64,000 nucleotides of DNA from Rhodamnia argentea (taxonomy: Eukaryota; Streptophyta; Magnoliopsida; Myrtales; Myrtaceae): assembly GCF_020921035.1 (NCBI RefSeq), contig NC_063152.1:32656494-32720493 (forward strand), in the 5' to 3' direction. The notes below the pieces were generated by a model. That model did not search any database. It was given only the letters and a program-made list of their open reading frames with translations, and was not told the origin of the DNA. A program made the translations under genes and the position numbers. Shown here piece after piece: positions 57,127-64,000 of this stretch; positions within the stretch are counted from its first letter, which is position 1, and the number at the start of each line of letters is the position of its first letter.

Positions 57127-60100
57127 TGGTATCATAGTGAGATTCGATCCTAAAGTCGGCTCCTTTGTCAATGCTTCCACTTGTCCGTTAGTGACAGAGA
57201 ATCCGATTGTTTTTTTGTGGTGGTTTTTGGGTTGCGCAAAGGGCAATCATCCTCAACACACCTTCATTGGATTCGATTGTTCCTAGATAAGTTTGCTGAA
57301 TTTTGTGCTATCTTTCTATTCAACACGATGGTTGATAATAGTAAATCTATTTCCAAGATGTCAAATAAACTTACGACTATTATGTTAAATGGGTGTAATT
57401 ATTTGCCTTGGTCTAGAGCTATCTCTATAGCTATTGGGGGCATATCAAAGTTGGGTTATGTGAATGGTCTTATCAGAGCACCCGTAGCTACGGATGCGAA
57501 ATTTGCTGAATGGCAGGCAAATGATAATATAGTCATGTCTTGGTTGTTTAATTCAATGGAATCTCAAATTTATTAGATATTTGCTTATTCAGAGATTGCT
57601 AAGTCCCTATGGGAGTCTTTGAAGGATATGTATGGAAATGTTGATAATGCATCCCGTGTCTTTGAGTTGCAACATGAGCTTGCTCATACCGAGCAAGCAT
57701 CTAATCAAACATTCACCGAACATCTTGGTAATATGAAAAAGAAGTGGGATGAATTGCGACAATATCGACTACTTGCCCAGATCGTTGAGGTTTATGCCCA
57801 GCGTGAAGAGCAGGAGAAGATTTTTCAACTTTTGGCTAGTCTTAGGCTTGAATATGAAGATCTTAAGAGGCAAATCCTAATGAGTTCTACTCTTCCCAAT
57901 TTTTCTACCGCTATTGTTCAAAGGGAGGAAACTCGTCGTCGTGTAATGACTCCCGATTCTAAGAAAGGGGAGATTTGGTTGAGAATTCTGCCCATGTTGT
58001 TAAAAGTAATCGCTCTGGTTTTGATGAGAGTCGCTCTGGTTTTGGTACTAAAATTAATCGCACTAGTTTTGGCGACAATCGTTCTAGTTTTGGTAAAGGC
58101 AAAGGCAAAGGTTGCAATAATAAATTTCATTGTGATCATTGTGATAAGGATGTTCACTCTAAGGACCGTTGTTGGGAGCTTTATCCTCATCTTCGGCTTA
58201 ATAACGATAAAGGGGTAGATGCCAAGGTTGCAACTCATACTCAAGGCTCGACATCTGATTTTCAAGCCTCTTTGAATAAAATTGCTCTTCAACCGCAGCA
58301 TCTTATCCAAGCTGGTGGCACAATATCATTTGTCTCTGATTCTAGCAATCCGGCTCAATCTAGTAATTCCCTAGCTCTTATGACTTTATCTCCAAAGAAT
58401 TCTTTTATTGTTGATTCGGGTGCTACTGACCATATGTGCATCATCTTTATCTCCAAAGAATTCTTTTATCGCAATAATAAATTGACGGTGCCTTGTCCTT
58501 TAACCGGAACTTGAGTTCCATTAGCCATAGTAATCGGACCACGAGAACTCTCATCAACAACACAAAAATCAGATAATCCATAAGAAGTGCTGAAAGTATT
58601 CCAAGAATTTTGCAGTATGGTTCGCACTCAATGTGGTTGCCACATCAAGATTCTTCGAATTGATAATGGGACAGAATATACAAATCATCCTTTTGAATCA
58701 TTTCTGAAGTCCTTGGGGATTATTCATCAAACTTCCCGTGTCGGCACCCCTCAACAAAATGACATAGCCAAGCGAAAAAATCGTCACCTACTTGAAGTGA
58801 CAAGAGCCCTATTATTTCATGGTAATTTTCCCAAGACATATTACTCGGATGCGGTGCTCACTAGTTGTTACTTGATTAATCGTCTCCCCAGTAAAATATT
58901 AAGCTACAAATCTCCAATGGAGGTGCCTATTGGCCGAACTATGAATATTTCACATCTTCGAATATTTGGGCGTATTTGTTTTGTTCACTTTTCAGGAGGA
59001 AAACTTGATCCTCGTGCTCGTAAGTGTGTTTTTATTAGTTACTCCTCTGTTAAGAAGGAGTATAAATGTTTTGATCCATCTACTAATAAGGTTTTTATCT
59101 CACGTGATGTTGTCTTCGATGAGAATCACATGTTTTTTTCTAGCAAGGATCAGCTTCGGGGGGAGAATAGTGGTACTGAATTAAACCATAATGAGTTCGA
59201 TGTTGAAGTTGCTCCCTTTCCGATTGTGAGCGGTCACATTAGTAATAATATTAGTGGTTCTGATCTTGCTTCATAGCAAGTGGATGAAACCGTTGAAATT
59301 GAAGAGCATGCACCTGTTCCCGCCGCGCATGCTCCTATTTGAAAGACCACTCAAGTTTCACAACCATCTACCGGACTTCGTGACTTCATCACTTATCATT
59401 CTGCTTGATTTCCTATACGGGATTATATTTGCTATGGTAAAGTTTCTCCCGCCTTCCATGCTTTTTTGTTAGCTGTTGATGCTCAAAAAGAGCCTGCTAC
59501 TTTTCTTGAAGTTAGAAGTTCTCAATTATGGCGAGATGCTATGAAAGAAAAGCTAGAAGCACTTGATAAAAATCACACTTGGGATATCGTCACCTTACTT
59601 GAAGGAAAGCGCTCCGTTGGCTGCAAATGGGTATATAAAATTAAATACAAGAACAATGGTTGCATAGAGCGTCACAAGGCAAGACTTGTTGCCAAGGGCT
59701 ACATGCAAACTTATGGCAAAGATTACAAAGAAACATTTGCTCTTGTAGCAAAAATGAACACGGTGAGAGTACCGATATCCATAGCAGTAAATTGCGATTG
59801 GCCACTCTTTCAAATGGATGTTAAAAACGCGTTCTTACAAGGTGAACTGGAAGAAGAAGTTTATATGAAGATTCCTCCTGGACATCCCTCGGAAAATCAA
59901 CCCAATGCAGTATGCAAGCTTAATAAAGCTATCTATGGTCTCAAACGGTCGCCACGTTCTTGGTATGGGAAATTAAGTTCGGTTCTTGAAAGTGTGGGTT
60001 TCAAAAAGTGTGATTCGGATTCCTCCTTAATTGTGAAGCGGAATGTCAAAGGAACAATAGTTGTTCTTATTTACGTGGATGATATAGTTATTACTGGTGA

Positions 60101-61036
60101 TAATATTCATGAAATCGAGGCTCTTAAGCGGCACTTGAATGTACAGTTTGACATCAAGGATTTGGGACACTTGCGTTATTTTCTTGGTATAGAAGTGGCC
60201 TAGTCTAGTAAAGGATTATTCATCTCTCAAAGAAAATATGCTCTTGACTTGTTAAAAGAGATTGGGAAACTTGGAGCTGCTCCCGCTAAATCTCCCATGG
60301 ATTATAACAGTAAGTTTGTTGACAACATTGCTCATTTACCCGATATTGGACGATTTCAAAGGTTGGTTGAACAGTTGATCTACTTAACCATTACTCAGCC
60401 AGATATTGCTTACGCCTTGAGTTATGTAAGCCGATTCATGCATGCTCCTACCGAAGGACATATGGTGCTTGTGGATCGCATACTTCGATACCTAAAATCT
60501 AATCCAGGTCGGGATATTTTGATGAAGAAACATGGTCATACTGGTATTGTAGGGTATACTGATGTGGATTGGGCTGGGAACCCTATGGACAGAAAATCAA
60601 ATACGGGTTTCTGCACTTTTGTAGGCGGCAACTTAGTCACTTGGAAAAGTAAAAAGCAAACTGTTGTGGCAAGGTCCAAGACAGAGGTCGAATACAGAGC
60701 CATGGCCTCAACTACAAGTGAAATGGTTTGGCTTCGTTTGCTTGTGTAAGAATTGGGATTTGAAACCCCTAGGTCTCCTATGAAGTTATTTTGTGATAAT
60801 TAAGCCGCAATCCATATCGCTTCAAATCCAATTTTTCATAAATTGACAAAACATATAGAAGTCGATTGTCACTTTGTTCGTGAGAAAGTTCAAGACAAGA
60901 CAATTGAAACTCCTTATATCGGTAGTGATGAGCAACTTGCGGATATATTCACCAAGGCTCTTGCTAAAGGTGTTTTCCAAAATATGGTATTCAAGCCGAC
61001 CTCCGAGGACGTTTTCACTCTAGCTTGGAGGGGGAG

Positions 61037-61318
61037 TGTTAAAACGATAAAGATTGAAGATCTTCCTAATTCAAATATAGTAGGAAATATGGCTGAGTTG
61101 TGCGATATTCATAGTTATCAAATTCATGATTGTAAAGCATTGCATTGTTCTCTATTAAAAGATAATAAATCATTCCCAAAGAAAGCAAGATGAATTGGGG
61201 ATTTACTGCCGTGGATGTAAGCTTCCAAGAGACTCTTTTTCTCTTGGTTGTCTGAACCACATTAATTATTGGGTGTTCCTCTTCTCTTCTTTTATCTCTT
61301 TTTATTATCATTAAAACA
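61037..61318 (+). repeat. right LTR of the copia element
   Basis: About 282 bp with the same TG..CA ends; around 17 substitutions and one small length difference from the left LTR by eye. Confidence 0.92.
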
Positions 61319-62694
61319 GAGATTATTTTTCAAGAATAATTTTCATGTCGATTGCCGAAAGCAAGTGGAAGTGCCGCTTCCGCTTCGTAGTTGTTCCCAG
61401 CGGCGAGAGAAGAGAGAACAGAGCACGAAAGGCTCGCCCCTGTCGTGATCATGGTGACCGTGAGGATGGGGGTTGACCTGAATTGTCAAGAAGTTGAGGA
61501 TGTTTTCGAATGTTTTCTGAAGAGACGATAATGATTTAAGGAAGTTTTTTAGAGTTCGATTCGATGTGAGTTTGGCTTTACATGGACTTCGTCTTATGTT
61601 TATATGCTTTCAAGTTTCCTACATATACGTATAGCATATTAGCACTTGTCCTAATCAGCATCGTAGAATTTGTTGCACTCTCCTGCCATTTGATCTGGAG
61701 AGAAGTTGAATCATTTTTGTCTTGATAGAGCATTGGTTCATGCATTTTGACAGCGAGACTAGAATAGGACTGTGATGGAATATAGTTATTCTCGCTCTAA
61801 GGGTGTGTTTGGTAGCATGGATACAAAGCCAGATAGGATAAAATTTATTATATCCAGTATTTTGGGACGCCTCGAATGGGATAAGCATACACCAACAGTG
61901 CCTTGCTACTCTACGGTGCCATCATGGTGTAATTGTCGACCACGGTTTGGTAGTCACCGGGGAGTTTTGCGCTACATTGAAGGCGTAGTGGCCGAATCTA
62001 GGCAAATCAGGCCATCACGAGCACCCAGTGGTGATCGACCCCACAGCGACGGCGACAACCACAGTTATTGTCACTCGTCGATGTGGTGCATTGGATTTGA
62101 GCTACGCGGTCCATTGGATTTGTGGTTCGCGGTTGACCCTCAAGCCAAACTTGTTTTCTGTCGTGGTGCTGCCCATGGTCAGGCAATCCGTTCTATGATT
62201 TATCCCGTCATTGATCAAATAAGATGTAGGACATGACAAGTCCCATCATTGTCTTCGCAACTCAACGTGGCTAATAGTATGAATTGGCGAAAAGTATGGA
62301 TTAATATGGTTGAAAAGCGAACGGTTTTATTTTCTTGGGTGGGGAATGTCGAATGATCGTTGATAGATTAGATTCCCATATCATGTTATGAAATAATTTT
62401 TGGTACGAAGTTTGATATATCTAACGTTGCTTGTGGGTACAACATTGTAATCCTAAGTCAAAGATGAAAAACTCGTGCGCCTCGATGATCATTTATATTT
62501 CGTAACAGCAGAGTTAGGCCGGACAGTTTTGCCTATGACTCGAGTTCCAACATAAGCCGAACCGATAACGAAAAGATTTTGAAAGAATATAGTCATAACA
62601 TTAGTCTACGCATGCGCTTGGAAGCACAAAGGATTACAATGATTCAGCATGCTGAACAATTTTCTTCATTTAAATCAAGCTAGTTACGAGATTT
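61319..62694. other. intergenic, 3' flank of the polygalacturonase-like gene
   Basis: At 61803 GGGTGTGTTTGGTAGCATGG resembles the start of a Harbinger-type terminal repeat, followed by a GC-richer block to about 62240, but I could not find the matching right end. No gene recognised. Confidence 0.4.
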
Positions 62695-63923
62695 TCAGGA
62701 GTAGGTAGCACACGAAACACTTTGGGAGACACTAGTCAGCTCCGAACAGGGGGATGGGCTCACCTTGAAAGCGGCCCCGCTCACGTCCGAGCACAACCAA
62801 GGAGCTTCTCTCGGCCCTGGCTTGCCACGGAGGTTGATATTAGAAAGGCACACACCGGTGAAAGGGGAGTCCTTTATGCCTCGTATAAGACCCGCCTGTT
62901 GAACATTTGTTCCCCACACGCCCTTTATCAAGATGCCTTTCACAACCGGAAGAGCATTTGGGTCGTACTTGTCGTCAGGATGATCTCCAACGTCGCCTGA
63001 AATCTTTATCCCCTTTCTTGCGGTCTCCACGTATACATCGGAGAAGGTTATGTTTCTTATGAAACCCCCTCTGCCAGTATTTGTTTTTACATGGATTCCA
63101 ACACCCACTTTGTACAAGTTGATGTTTTCAGCCAGGACATTCTCTACCCCACCAGAGGTTTCACTTCCTATTGCAATACCACCGAATGGGGATGATCCTG
63201 TTAATCTGCGGATGGTGATATTCGAGCTTGGGCGACCATAGGCAATACCATACTCATCCCACCCACTTTTCACCGAGACAAGATCATCTCCAACAGAAAT
63301 GTACGAATCCTCTATGCAGACATTTGAGCTTGAATCTGCATCATCGGGTCGATGAGAAAAGAAGGAATTAATTTAGCAAGTCAATAAGAAAATCTCAACA
63401 TGAGGGAGCAATTTCATAGCTACTCAAATGTAGGCGCAAAGTGAGTCTCTGCTTAAGTTCGATGTTTGATGGACGAACATGCGAGGTAAGATACAAGCAA
63501 CGATCGCCTGCTAAATTGCTGCTTGATGGTACTTTTTCAACTCCTCCTAGTTTTCTAAGACTGTCTAATAAGAAAAGAACTGACTTAAGAATTACATATA
63601 AAATTACCAAAATACCAACAGAGCGTAATCATATTAATATACCAAATTTTTCATCCCAGAGACTCTACTCATCAGTAGTCTAACTAGTGGCCTGAGCTAA
63701 ATTTAATGCATCAAACTCCAGAACATAGTTTGTTCAATATAAACAGTAGAACAGTCCTTCCCAGTCAAACACCCTAGCTCAGCTGTGAATTAAGGACTTC
63801 TATGTCCAAAAGATGCACTAAATAACAGGTCAAGTCCCATCATAAAGTTTACCTGGATCGATTCCATCTGTGTTGGGAGAGTCCAATGGAGCTAATATGG
63901 TCACATAACGGACAACCACATTG
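62695..63923 (-). CDS. polygalacturonase-like protein (GH28), 3' part only
   Basis: Minus strand; the 5' part lies beyond the right edge. Two exons are visible: 63923-63853 and 63335-62695, joined in phase through the Asp codon of DGIDPDSSS. Family motifs are VRYVTILAPLDSPNTDGID (NTD motif), then CIEDSYISVGDDLVSVKSGW (GDD motif), SSPFGGIAIGSETSGGVENV and VGIHVKTNTGRGG. The last exon closes with CSELTSVSQSVSCATYS. The parallel beta-helix GH28 fold is expected, probably secreted to the cell wall; the signal peptide would be outside the window. The GHG histidine and RIK motif of classical endopolygalacturonases are replaced here (PFGG, HVK), as in the plant clade containing At4g23820, so pectin hydrolysis is not assured. 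Position next to a WRKY and 3xHMG pair agrees with that identity. Confidence 0.9.
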
Positions 63924-64000
63924 CTGCAAGAAGAATTGGGCAATTACGAAAATTAGTGTCCAAAGTACCCCGTGTCAATCAAGTAATTACTGTACCCTCA

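Larger units (their letters stand above)
56843..61318 (+). mobile_element. Ty1/copia LTR retrotransposon, decayed
   Basis: A fossil copia element in plus orientation, with two LTRs, a primer-binding site right after the left LTR (TGGTATCATAG, initiator tRNA-Met type) and a purine tract (GGAGGGGGAG) right before the right LTR. Parts in order: gag region with a CCHC-type zinc knuckle (about 57330-58230), protease (about 58380-58440), integrase (about 58580-59150), reverse transcriptase (about 59470-60200) and RNase H (about 60250-61000). That order, with integrase before reverse transcriptase, defines copia. The element is broken, with several breaks across its coding region. The target duplication is GAAAT/GAGAT, one mismatch. 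LTRs differ at about 6% of positions by eye count, suggesting an insertion some millions of years old. Confidence 0.93.

Noticed and set aside
61803-62240. Complete Harbinger-type MITE
   Set aside because: Only a left-end-like sequence was seen; no matching right end or TTA duplication could be found.
1-64000. tRNA or rRNA genes
   Set aside because: I looked for cloverleaf box motifs and rRNA-like conserved text and saw none; a tRNA scan program would be decisive.

Overview
The window looks like nuclear DNA of a dicot, probably a woody one. Genes are split by short GT-AG introns, CT/GA microsatellites and small inverted-repeat transposons are common, and every recognisable protein has a close land-plant family. 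A cluster of miR477-type hairpins argues for a lineage that kept that microRNA family. I cannot name the species; Myrtales is a guess.

Layout. 0.7-4.2 kb: a COP1-interacting coiled-coil protein (CIP1-like, +). 5.9-12.0 kb: a mitochondrial adenine nucleotide carrier (ADNT1-like, -) in eight exons, whose 3.7-kb first intron holds a 5'-truncated LINE nested in an older foldback repeat. 12-18 kb: repeat-rich spacer with several inverted-repeat elements. 18.1-18.5 kb: small protein with a WDCGS/LYDS motif (+). 20.6-24.5 kb: EDR4/DUF3133-like zinc-ribbon protein (+) with an internal in-frame tandem duplication. 25.7-28.3 kb: a three-HMG-box chromatin protein (+) with mitotic-type promoter motifs. 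30.3-30.8 kb: a second WDCGS/LYDS-motif protein (+). 34.8-36.6 kb: predicted plastid membrane protein (+) that needs an 18-nt microexon. 37.6-39.2 kb: a group III WRKY factor (-). 39-46.7 kb: spacer with a 786-bp tandem duplication. 46.8-47.4 kb: single-repeat R3 MYB of the CPC/TRY/ETC type (-), rebuilt here from three short exons, one intron with a GC donor. 47.5-55.2 kb: more repeat-rich spacer. 55.2-55.9 kb: three evenly spaced miR477-like hairpins behind a TATA box. 56.8-61.3 kb: a decayed Ty1/copia element. 62.7 kb to the right edge: the 3' part of a polygalacturonase-like GH28 gene (-).

The genes do not form a pathway. The order does match Arabidopsis in two places from memory: the carrier beside the DUF3133 gene (At4g01100/At4g01090, with the R3 MYB At4g01060 nearby), and 3xHMG, WRKY, pectin-lyase-like (At4g23800/At4g23810/At4g23820). 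This microsynteny supports the gene calls. All exon borders were derived by eye from reading frame, splice dinucleotides and family conservation.
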